Source of the DNA: Reyranella sp.
Lineage (GTDB): Bacteria > Pseudomonadota > Alphaproteobacteria > Reyranellales > Reyranellaceae
DNA: 5,728 bases
Direction of reading: 5' to 3'
Assembly: GCA_016780605.1 (NCBI GenBank)
Contig: JADHLS010000400.1
Location: forward strand, 1 to 5,728
In this document: piece after piece, positions 1 to 5,700 of the stretch
Position numbering within the stretch: position 1 is the first letter of the stretch
Layout of the letters: each line of letters opens with the position of its first letter
The notes under the pieces: model-generated
Told to the model about the DNA's origin: nothing
Database searches by the model: none
Seen by the model: only the letters and a program-made list of their open reading frames with translations
Translations under genes and position numbers: made by a program

Positions 1-1
1 G

Positions 2-679
2 AACTACATCAAGAAGACCGGTGGCCGCGCGCTCGGGCTGGTGTGTGACGTTACGGACGAAGCGCAGGTGAAGGCCGTGATCGAGGCAGCACTGAAGGAG
101 TTCGGCCGCATCGACATCCTCGTGAACAACGCCGCTTTCTTCAACAAGAAGGGCGTGCTCGACATGTCCTACGACGAGTTCAGGAAACAGAGCGGCGTGA
201 TCCTGGGCGGCGCGTTCCTGTTCACCAAGTACGCTGCGCAGGCGATGCTGGGCAGGGGCGGCGCCATCATCAACATCGTGTCGACGGCGGGCCACCAGGG
301 CGAGCCGGGCAACATCGCCTACTCGACCTCGAAGTGCGGTCTCCTGAACTTCACCCGCTCGGCGGCGATGGAACTGGTGGGCCACGGGATCCGCGTCAAC
401 AGCCTGACGCCGACCGCGACCGACCCGTCGGAGTCCTTCGAGCGCGCCGCACGCTGGGGCCGTACAGTGAAGAAGCCCGACGGCATCGATCGCGTCATGA
501 AGCCCTTCCGCGAAGGCATCCCGATGAAGAAGCTGCCGCTGCCGTCGGACTATGGCCGCGCCGCGGTGTTCCTGGCTTCCGATGACTCGTCGATGATCAC
601 CGGCACCGACCTGCGCGTCGACGCCGGCGCCGTTGCACGCTACTGGGCCTGGGAACCGAAGAGCGGCGCGACGCTCTGA
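2..679 (+). CDS. Short-chain dehydrogenase/reductase (SDR), 5'-truncated by window edge
   Basis: The reading frame is open from base 2 to the TGA at 677-679 and gives 225 residues. Classical SDRs have about 250-280, so roughly 45-50 N-terminal residues, including the glycine-rich TGxxxGIG cofactor motif, lie outside the window. A GTG at 41 is in frame but falls inside the Rossmann fold, so it is not a real start. Visible family marks, numbered from base 2, are CDVTD near residue 15 (adenine contact), the LVNNAA strand-4 motif near 40-45, the catalytic serine in IVSTA (S94), and YSTSK with catalytic Y107 and K111. The C-terminal block from ASDDSS to ITGTDLRVDAG is also typical. The usual catalytic Asn in the V-N-L-x-G segment appears to be Ile (VILGG). 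The family catalyses NAD(P)-dependent alcohol/ketone oxidoreduction in the cytoplasm. Near a ring-hydroxylating oxygenase, a cis-dihydrodiol dehydrogenase role is possible but unproven. The gene converges on the TetR gene with one base between stops. Confidence 0.93.
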   Translation, partial: NYIKKTGGRALGLVCDVTDEAQVKAVIEAALKEFGRIDILVNNAAFFNKKGVLDMSYDEFRKQSGVILGGAFLFTKYAAQAMLGRGGAIINIVSTAGHQGEPGNIAYSTSKCGLLNFTRSAAMELVGHGIRVNSLTPTATDPSESFERAARWGRTVKKPDGIDRVMKPFREGIPMKKLPLPSDYGRAAVFLASDDSSMITGTDLRVDAGAVARYWAWEPKSGATL

Positions 680-680
680 G

Positions 681-1295
681 TTACTTCACGATCCCCTTGG
701 TCAGGATGCCCATCAGCTCGTCGGTGATCTCGTCGGGGCTGAGCGGGCCCTTGGGGTCGTACCATTCGGCGACCCAGGTCAGCGCCCCCATGACGAGCAT
801 GCGCACCACCGAGGCATCGAAGCCGCCGCGCAGCAGACCCTTGCGCTGGGCCTCGCGCAACAGGCCGGCGAAGATCGCGGCATAGTCGCGCTCCTGCTGC
901 ATGTGATGGTCGCGGAGCCGCTTGGGCAGGTGGCGGATCGCCTTAAGGCGCGACGAGAAGTGGTGCCGAAGTGTGTACTTGAGATGCGCCGCCAGGGCCG
1001 CCCGCAGGCGGACCAGCGGCGAGCTGTCGGCGCCCGCCTCGGCAATCGCGGCCAGGACCTCGTCGCGGGCATCGCCGACGCCGCGCTCCAGCACCGCGCG
1101 CAGGATCTCGTCGCGCGAGGAGAAGTGATAATAGATGCTGCCAGCCTCGATCTTGGCGGCGGCCGCAATGCGCCGGACGGTCACCTCGGCGGTGCCGTGC
1201 TCCTGGAACAGACGGGTGGCCACCTCGATCAGTCGCGCCCGCGTCCTCTCAGCCTTGGTGATCCTGCCTTCCGCCGTCTGGCCCTCGGTCTGCAT
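681..1295 (-). CDS. TetR/AcrR-family transcriptional regulator
   Basis: The product is 204 residues, a normal TetR length. The N-terminal DNA-binding domain spans about residues 15-62: an arginine-rich helix (AERTRARLIEVATRLF), then the helix-turn-helix around TVRRIAAAAKIEAGSIYYHF, the hallmark TetR recognition segment, followed by the linker helix SSRDEILRAVL. The rest (about 75-204) is an alpha-helical ligand-binding and dimerisation domain ending in a WYDPKGPLSPDEI stretch seen in TetR proteins from CoA-ester and aromatic-degradation clusters. The ATG at 1295-1293 shares its A with the beta-subunit stop (TGATG). No clear Shine-Dalgarno precedes it, so translation by reinitiation after the beta subunit is likely. 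The frame continues open for 139 codons upstream, but that stretch overlaps the beta gene in another frame and does not look like protein. As last gene of the oxygenase unit it would be made with the enzyme it likely represses. The effector is unknown. Confidence 0.93.
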   Translation of the reverse strand: MQTEGQTAEGRITKAERTRARLIEVATRLFQEHGTAEVTVRRIAAAAKIEAGSIYYHFSSRDEILRAVLERGVGDARDEVLAAIAEAGADSSPLVRLRAALAAHLKYTLRHHFSSRLKAIRHLPKRLRDHHMQQERDYAAIFAGLLREAQRKGLLRGGFDASVVRMLVMGALTWVAEWYDPKGPLSPDEITDELMGILTKGIVK

Positions 1296-1810
1296 CAGAT
1301 GATGATAGTCAGCTTTCCCGGATAAAGCATGTCCATCCCCAGCACCGAGCGCTTGGATTTGATGCGGAAGGGCTCGGCATGGCAGTCGATGCGGTAGAGG
1401 TGCTTGCCGTAGTAGGTGTCGACCACGCCGCGCTTGGCCCGGTAGGTCACGAAATTGCAGGTGACGTCGGCCACGCCGGCATTCATGCCGGTGATGCGCA
1501 CATTGCTGATCATGTGGCGCTGGCGCGAGCGCGGGAACTCCGAGTGCGCCTCCTTCTTGGTGAGCCGCCCGACCCGCTCGCGCAGGCGCACGTAGTCGTC
1601 GGCGATGTAGAACAGCGACGTCGCCGGGTCGGTCTCGTCGGCCTCGCCGGTCGGCGGCACTTCGTAGGTGGCGCCTTCGGCGAACAGGGCAAACCACTCC
1701 TCGATGCGCCATTCGTCCAGGAGGTCGGCCTCGAGATAGAGGAAGTCCTCGATGCGGGCGCGCAGGCCGGCATCGCGCTGCAGGCCGCCAAGGCCGACGT
1801 CGCCGTTCAT
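1295..1810 (-). CDS. Aromatic-ring-hydroxylating dioxygenase, beta (small) subunit
   Basis: The product is 171 residues, the usual size of the ring-hydroxylating dioxygenase beta family (NTF2-like cone fold). Family marks are the N-terminal helix FLYLEADLLDEWRIEEWFALF (about 23-43), followed by YEVP (49-52), the SRQRHMISNVR segment (95-105), and an antiparallel beta-sheet C-terminus with YRAKRGVVDTYYGKHLYRID. Beta subunits have no metal centre; they stabilise the alpha3beta3 hexamer and in some enzymes affect substrate range. The ATG at 1810 overlaps the alpha-subunit TGA by four bases (ATGA), and a GGGGAG-like Shine-Dalgarno lies six bases upstream inside the alpha gene. This junction fixes the start, although the frame stays open for 166 more codons across the alpha gene. 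The tight coupling implies stoichiometric synthesis with alpha. Functional assignment is secure at family level, while the substrate is not determinable. Confidence 0.95.
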   Translation of the reverse strand: MNGDVGLGGLQRDAGLRARIEDFLYLEADLLDEWRIEEWFALFAEGATYEVPPTGEADETDPATSLFYIADDYVRLRERVGRLTKKEAHSEFPRSRQRHMISNVRITGMNAGVADVTCNFVTYRAKRGVVDTYYGKHLYRIDCHAEPFRIKSKRSVLGMDMLYPGKLTIII

Positions 1811-3090
1811 GGCACGCTCCCCATGCGATCGCGCCACTGGCGCCAGAAGCAGCGCATCTGCTCCTCGTCGTCGTTCATCGGCGGTCCCTGGCGCGGCATG
1901 CCCTTGGAGATGTCGTTCCAGCCCGCCTCGCGCAGGTTGCGGTAGCCGCGCTGGCAATTCTCCAGCGCCTCCTGGTCGTCGGGCGTGGCGAAACCGCCCG
2001 GGCCCAAAAACTCCAGGAAGTTGAACAGGCGGAGCTTGCGCAGCTCGTGGTCCTCGTCGCGCGCGCCCAGCGCCCAGGCGCTCACCGTCATCTTGTCGGG
2101 CGCGTCGGGCATGAAGGTGCGGACGGTGATCGCCATGATGTCGTTGATCACCAGGTTGGGGAAGATCAGCATGTTGCGGCTGAACTCGGCGATGCGCAGC
2201 CCGCGCTCCTCGCCGAAGCGCTGGATCAGGTTCTTGCGCAGCCGCTCGACTTGCTCGCGCTTGTCCTCGCCCCATGACGGCACCCAGCGGGCGATCGGAC
2301 GACCCCACGGCGAGGCGTACTCGATCACGGCATGGCCATTGCCAAGGTTGGTCATGCCGCGCGCCGTAAACTCCGAGCCGACGGAGTCCATGCGCAGGCT
2401 GCCGATGTTCTTCAGGTAGTCGAAGTAGGTGCTGTGCACCGGGAAGCCGTGAAAAGCATCGATGCTGTTCTCGGCCAGAAGCTTCCAGTTGGCGTTGATG
2501 ACGTATTGCTGGCCCGACCCCACGATTTCCATGCCGGCCTCGGCCTGGTCGGCCACCAGGTCGATGTATTCCTTGGCGCCGGCGAGATAGTCGGCGAGCG
2601 ACATGGCGTTGCGGTCGAAGTTCACGAACCAGAAGTCGCGATAGCTTTCCAGCCGCGGCACCTGGGCGAGATCGGCGCAGCCTCCGCCGTAATGTTCCTT
2701 GCCGTAGTTGCCTTCATCGAAGCGCGAGGCGAAGCGGCCGTTCACGTTGAACGACCAGCCGTGATAGAAGCAGCGAAACGACAGCGCGTTGCCCTTCTTC
2801 TCGCGCACCACCATGGCGCCGCGATGCGGGCAGGTGTTCAGGAAGGCGTGCACCGCGCCGGCGCGGTCGCGATTGAAGATCAGCTCGCGACCGCCGACAT
2901 TGCGGGTGATGAAGTCGCAATCGTTGGCGATCTCGGAGGAATGGCCGAGATAGAGCCAGCAGTGATCGAAAATGTTACGCCGCTCGGCCTCCAGCACCGC
3001 CGGATCCGTGAAGGCGCGCCGCGACACGCGGAACAGGTGCCTCTGAGGATCCTCGACGACCATCTGCGGAGTGGTCAGGATGGTGTCCAT
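1807..3090 (-). CDS. Aromatic-ring-hydroxylating dioxygenase, alpha (large) subunit, Rieske non-heme iron oxygenase
   Basis: The product is 427 residues, typical for this family. The N-terminal Rieske domain (about 40-155) has the [2Fe-2S] ligands C87-P-H89 and C107-F-Y-H110, separated by 17 residues between H89 and C107. The catalytic domain carries NWKLLAEN (201-208), D211 (the Asp that relays electrons between neighbouring subunits), and the mononuclear iron ligands H214 and H219 in DAFHGFPVH. The third, carboxylate ligand is D371 or D372 in GPGGFATPDD. All expected metal and relay residues are present, so the enzyme should be active. It would insert O2 into an aromatic ring as a cis-dihydrodiol, or perform a related monooxygenation, using electrons from a ferredoxin such as the one at 4379-4699. 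I chose the ATG at 3090 because AAGGAGG sits five bases upstream; an in-frame start at 3159 would add 23 unconserved residues spanning that site. Head of a unit with beta and TetR genes. The substrate is unknown. Confidence 0.96.
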   Translation of the reverse strand: MDTILTTPQMVVEDPQRHLFRVSRRAFTDPAVLEAERRNIFDHCWLYLGHSSEIANDCDFITRNVGGRELIFNRDRAGAVHAFLNTCPHRGAMVVREKKGNALSFRCFYHGWSFNVNGRFASRFDEGNYGKEHYGGGCADLAQVPRLESYRDFWFVNFDRNAMSLADYLAGAKEYIDLVADQAEAGMEIVGSGQQYVINANWKLLAENSIDAFHGFPVHSTYFDYLKNIGSLRMDSVGSEFTARGMTNLGNGHAVIEYASPWGRPIARWVPSWGEDKREQVERLRKNLIQRFGEERGLRIAEFSRNMLIFPNLVINDIMAITVRTFMPDAPDKMTVSAWALGARDEDHELRKLRLFNFLEFLGPGGFATPDDQEALENCQRGYRNLREAGWNDISKGMPRQGPPMNDDEEQMRCFWRQWRDRMGSVP

Positions 3091-3095
3091 GATTT

Positions 3096-3102
3096 CCTCC
3101 TT
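3096..3102 (-). promoter_or_regulatory. Strong Shine-Dalgarno of the oxygenase alpha gene
   Basis: On the minus strand AAGGAGG lies five bases before the ATG at 3090. It is close to the ideal anti-16S complement and decides the alpha-subunit start over the upstream in-frame start at 3159. It is the strongest ribosome binding site visible in the window. Confidence 0.85.
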
Positions 3103-3153
3103 CGTCTTTTCAATGCCTGGACTCTGGCGCATTTCCGGGGCAACAACAATACC

Positions 3154-3169
3154 GAACAAACGTTAGATT
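3154..3169. promoter_or_regulatory. Candidate TetR-family operator (imperfect palindrome)
   Basis: The plus strand reads GAACAAAC-GTTAGATT, an inverted repeat centred between 3161 and 3162 with a perfect AACGTT core and five of eight half-site positions matching. TetR-family dimers commonly bind such sites, and AACAAAC/GTTTGTT-like half-sites occur in operators of several catabolic TetR regulators. It overlaps the possible plus-strand -10 and lies ten bases before the reductase ATG, a position suited to repression. The right half-arm is degenerate and no second copy was found in the gap, so the call is tentative. Confidence 0.35.
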
Positions 3170-3178
3170 TTGACCGCG

Positions 3179-4369
3179 ATGGCTGATCCACTGGTGATCA
3201 TCGGGGCGGGACAGGCCGCCAGCCAGCTCATGGCCAGCTTGGCCCAGGACGGCTTCCAGGGCGAGATCTGCCTGGTGGGCGACGAACCTCACCTGCCCTA
3301 CCAGCGGCCACCACTCTCCAAGAAGTTCCTGGCGGGCGAGCTGGCCCTCGACCGGCTGTACGTAAAGCCGGCCGCCTTCTACGAAAAAGCCGGCAGCCGC
3401 CTGCTGCTGGGCCAGCGGGCCCAGCGCATCGACCGGGCGGGCCGGGCCGTCATCCTGGGCGACGGCTCGCGGCTCCCCTACTCGACCCTGGTGCTGGCCA
3501 CCGGCAGCCGGCCGCGCGAGCTGCCCCTGCCAGGCGCGCTCTATCTGCGCAACATCGCCGACGTCGAGGCGCTGCGGGCACGCGTGGCGTTGGCTAAGTC
3601 GCTGGTGGTGATCGGCGGCGGTTATATCGGGCTGGAGCTGGCGGCCGTCGCGGTGAAGCTCGGGGTCGGCGTGACCGTGCTGGAGCAGGCGCCGCGCCTC
3701 ATGGCACGCGGCGTCGGACCTGTCGTGTCGAACTTCTATGCCCGGCTGCATGGCGAAGAGGGAGTGACCATCCGCACCGGTGCCATGGTGCGCGGCTTGG
3801 ACGGCAGGCGGGTCGTCTGCGAGGACGCCCAATACGATGCCGACATCGTCGTCGTTGGCGCGGGCGCGGTGCCGAATGTCGAGCTCGCGCGCGAGGCTGG
3901 GCTGGCAGTCGAGGACGGCATTGTGGTCGACGCCGAGTGTCGCACCGACGACGCATCGATCTTTGCCATCGGCGACTGCACCAGCCAGCATCACGAGCTG
4001 GCCGGCCGCCGCCTGCGCCTGGAATCGGTCCATAACGCGCTGGAACAGGCGCGCATCGCCGCGGCAGCAATTTGCGGGAAGAAGCCACCGGCCGTTCAGG
4101 TGCCGTGGTTCTGGTCCGACCAGTACGACGTGAAGATGCAGATGGCGGGATTGTCTGCCGGCCACGACCAGGCCGTGGTGCGCGGCAATCCCGATATTGG
4201 CCGCTCCTTCGCCGTGTTCTATCTGCGCGAGGGAACGCTGATCGCTGTCGACGCGGTCAATCGCGCGCCGGAGTTCATGATGTCCAAGCAGCTCATCGCC
4301 GAGCGTGCCAGGATCGATCCGTCGCGACTCTGCAACGAGAGCGTGGCAATGAAAGACATGAGGAACTAA
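3179..4369 (+). CDS. FAD-dependent NAD(P)H:ferredoxin reductase of the oxygenase electron chain
   Basis: The product is 396 residues, the usual size of putidaredoxin/BphA4-type reductases. An N-terminal Rossmann fold binds FAD through VIIGAGQAAS (6-15) and the acidic end of strand 2 (GDE, 34-36). YQRPPLSKKFL (41-51) is a family signature. ATGSRPR (107-113) follows, then the NAD(P) fold VVIGGGYIGLELA (143-155) ending in VLE with E169, which favours NADH over NADPH. SIFAIGDC (260-267) contacts the FAD, and a C-terminal interface domain begins near VPWFWSDQYD (308-317). It would pass electrons singly from NADH to the downstream ferredoxin. I chose the ATG at 3179; a TTG at 3170 would add three residues. 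Neither has a recognisable Shine-Dalgarno. It is first in a rightward unit, nine bases before the ferredoxin gene. Such reductases also serve cytochrome P450s, but no P450 is visible here, whereas the divergent neighbour is a Rieske oxygenase. Confidence 0.94.
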   Translation: MADPLVIIGAGQAASQLMASLAQDGFQGEICLVGDEPHLPYQRPPLSKKFLAGELALDRLYVKPAAFYEKAGSRLLLGQRAQRIDRAGRAVILGDGSRLPYSTLVLATGSRPRELPLPGALYLRNIADVEALRARVALAKSLVVIGGGYIGLELAAVAVKLGVGVTVLEQAPRLMARGVGPVVSNFYARLHGEEGVTIRTGAMVRGLDGRRVVCEDAQYDADIVVVGAGAVPNVELAREAGLAVEDGIVVDAECRTDDASIFAIGDCTSQHHELAGRRLRLESVHNALEQARIAAAAICGKKPPAVQVPWFWSDQYDVKMQMAGLSAGHDQAVVRGNPDIGRSFAVFYLREGTLIAVDAVNRAPEFMMSKQLIAERARIDPSRLCNESVAMKDMRN

Positions 4370-4372
4370 GGA
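4368..4372 (+). promoter_or_regulatory. Shine-Dalgarno of the ferredoxin gene
   Basis: AAGGA lies six bases before the ATG at 4379 and overlaps the TAA stop of the reductase gene. It supports the chosen ferredoxin start and efficient translation directly after the reductase on one transcript. Confidence 0.7.
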
Positions 4373-4378
4373 CAGGCA

Positions 4379-4699
4379 ATGGCCAAGATCGTTTTCGAGG
4401 AACCCGACGGCACCAAGCGCGCTATCGACATCGCCAACGGCCAGTCGATAATGGAGGGCGCGGTGCGCAACGGCATTGTCGGCATCGATGCCGATTGCGG
4501 CGGCGCCTGCTCATGTGCCACCTGCATGGTCTACGTGCCCGACGACTGGTTCGACCGCCTGCCGGCCAAGGACAGCAGCGAGCAGTCGATGCTGGAGTTC
4601 TGCCCGCACGTGCAGCCGAACTCGCGCCTGTCGTGCCAGCTGCAGGTCACCGACGCGCTCGACGGGTTGCGGCTGAAGGTGCCGCAGAGCCAGCAATGA
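4379..4699 (+). CDS. Adrenodoxin/putidaredoxin-type [2Fe-2S] ferredoxin
   Basis: The product is 106 residues, the normal length. Cluster ligands are C40, C46 and C49 in CGGACSCATC (C-x5-C-x2-C) and C86 in LSCQL, 36 residues later, the spacing of adrenodoxin-like ferredoxins. The acidic segment between them (PDDWFDRLPAKDSSEQSMLE, about 54-73) corresponds to the helix that docks to reductase and oxygenase partners in adrenodoxin. C75 is an additional cysteine not expected to bind the cluster. This is not a Rieske ferredoxin, as it lacks the Cys-His pairs. It would carry single electrons from the reductase just upstream to the Rieske centre of the divergently encoded alpha subunit. It follows the reductase by nine bases with a good ribosome site, and its stop overlaps the next start (ATGA), so the three genes form one unit. 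A P450 partner elsewhere in the genome cannot be excluded. Confidence 0.96.
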   Translation: MAKIVFEEPDGTKRAIDIANGQSIMEGAVRNGIVGIDADCGGACSCATCMVYVPDDWFDRLPAKDSSEQSMLEFCPHVQPNSRLSCQLQVTDALDGLRLKVPQSQQ

Positions 4700-5700
4700 G
4701 CGGGCCCTGCTGCGCCATCGACGTGCATACCCATGTCGTGCCGGCGCACCTGCCGGACGAACGGCCCGAATTCGCTGGCCTGCCCTGGCCGTCGATCAAG
4801 CACACCGAGGCCTGCCATGCCCAGGTGATCATCAGCGGCAAGAACTATCGCGCCATCACCGACGCCTGCTGGGACGTCCTGCGGCGCACGGCGGACATGC
4901 CGGGCATGGATGTCGGCATGCAGGTGCTGTCGCCGATGCCGGAGTTGCTCTCATACTGGCTGCCGGCCGGACCGGCCTCGCTGCTGGCACGCCATGTCAA
5001 CGAGACCATTGCCGAGATGGTGGGCGCGGCGCCCGACCGCTTCCATGGGCTCAGCATGGTGCCGCTGCAGGACATGGATGCCGCCCAGCGCGAACTGGAG
5101 CACGCCGTGCGACAGCTCGGCCTCAAGGGTGTTGAGATCGCGACCAACGTCAACGGCGTGGCGCTGGGCCATCCTTCGCTCGAGCCGTTCTTTGCCGCGG
5201 CCGAGGCGCTGGGGGCTGCGATCTTCGTTCATCCGCTGCGGCCGGCCGGCATGGACCGGTTGGTCGGGCCGGCGAATCTCGAGCAGGTCGTGGCCTTCCC
5301 TTGCGAGACCGCGCTCGCCATCGCCTCGGTGATCACCGGCGGCCTGATGAAGCGCCATCCGAGCCTGCGCATCGGTTTCAGCCACGGTGGCGGCGCCTTT
5401 GGGCAGGTGCTGCCGCGCATGCAGCATGCCTGGTCGGCGATGGCGCCGATCAAGGCCGCCATGGACGAGCCGCGGTCGATCGCGCGCAAGCTGTTCTACG
5501 ACACGCTGGTCTATGACGAGACGGCGCTGCGGTTCCTGATCGATTCGTACGGCATCAGCCAGCTCATGGTGGGCAGCGACTATCCGTTCTCGATCATGGA
5601 TCGAAAGCCAGCCCGCCGGGCGGGCAATCTCGGCCTCAGTGAGCCCGATCTGGACAGCATTTTGTTCAACAATGCCCGACGGTTCCTGGCCCTCACTTGA
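4696..5700 (+). CDS. Amidohydrolase-superfamily metal-dependent decarboxylase, ACMSD-like
   Basis: The product is 334 residues, the usual size of aminocarboxymuconate-semialdehyde decarboxylase (ACMSD) and relatives in the Amidohydrolase_2 family. The single-metal site is complete: H11 and H13 (DVHTH), H179 (FVHP), catalytic H230 (FSHGGGAF) and D295 (GSDYPF). As I recall, these sit within about two residues of the positions in Pseudomonas ACMSD (9, 11, 177, 228, 294). R52 (GKNYR) and R241 (LPRMQHAW) align with arginines that hold substrate carboxylates in that enzyme. The C-terminal NLGLSEPDLDSILFNNARRF also matches the family. Non-oxidative release of CO2 from a hydroxylated aromatic acid or a carboxylated ring-cleavage product is therefore likely. 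Relatives with similar folds include 5-carboxyvanillate and gamma-resorcylate decarboxylases, so the substrate is open. The ATG overlaps the ferredoxin stop (ATGA) with no clear Shine-Dalgarno, indicating coupled translation. The frame runs open 208 codons upstream, but that is only a shadow of the ferredoxin and reductase genes. Confidence 0.9.
   Translation: MSGPCCAIDVHTHVVPAHLPDERPEFAGLPWPSIKHTEACHAQVIISGKNYRAITDACWDVLRRTADMPGMDVGMQVLSPMPELLSYWLPAGPASLLARHVNETIAEMVGAAPDRFHGLSMVPLQDMDAAQRELEHAVRQLGLKGVEIATNVNGVALGHPSLEPFFAAAEALGAAIFVHPLRPAGMDRLVGPANLEQVVAFPCETALAIASVITGGLMKRHPSLRIGFSHGGGAFGQVLPRMQHAWSAMAPIKAAMDEPRSIARKLFYDTLVYDETALRFLIDSYGISQLMVGSDYPFSIMDRKPARRAGNLGLSEPDLDSILFNNARRFLALT

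Larger units (their letters stand above)
3091..3178. promoter_or_regulatory. Divergent intergenic promoter region
   Basis: These 88 bp separate the starts of the oxygenase alpha gene (leftward) and the ferredoxin reductase gene (rightward), and are the only non-coding gap large enough for promoters in the window. The right part is locally AT-rich compared with its surroundings (about 3141-3172). No convincing paired -35/-10 hexamers can be called by eye. On the plus strand TAGATT (3164-3169) is a possible -10, and on the minus strand TATTGT (complement of 3146-3151) is a weak one. Both are guesses. Shared control of both units by the TetR protein encoded at 681-1295 is an inference from the layout. 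Confidence 0.7.

Noticed and set aside
660..677. A small inverted repeat (AGAGCG / CGCTCT, six-base loop) at the end of the SDR gene as a possible terminator.
   Set aside because: The stem is only six pairs and no T-run follows on either strand, so it is within what chance gives in GC-rich coding DNA.
633..1325. A 230-codon open frame on the plus strand opposite the TetR gene.
   Set aside because: It overlaps the SDR end and is antisense to a convincing TetR protein. Its composition is that of a shadow frame with no recognisable fold motif.
1296..1712. Upstream open extension of the TetR frame that could suggest a 343-residue protein.
   Set aside because: It is a shadow of the beta-subunit gene in another frame. 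The normal TetR N-terminus starts at the ATG overlapping the beta stop.
2332..3186. A 284-codon open frame on the plus strand opposite the oxygenase alpha gene.
   Set aside because: High-GC genes routinely give long open antisense frames. The product shows no family motifs, while the opposite strand has a complete Rieske oxygenase with all metal ligands.
3110..4165. A 351-codon open frame on the minus strand opposite the ferredoxin reductase gene.
   Set aside because: It mirrors the reductase coding frame and is rich in Gln, His and Arg as expected for antisense of a high-GC gene. It has no domain motifs and would run across the divergent promoter.
4072..4695. Upstream open extension of the decarboxylase frame that could suggest a 542-residue fusion protein.
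   Set aside because: The extension lies out of frame over the reductase end and the whole ferredoxin gene and reads as arginine-rich noise. The decarboxylase fold begins at the ATG at 4696 with DVHTH near residue 9.
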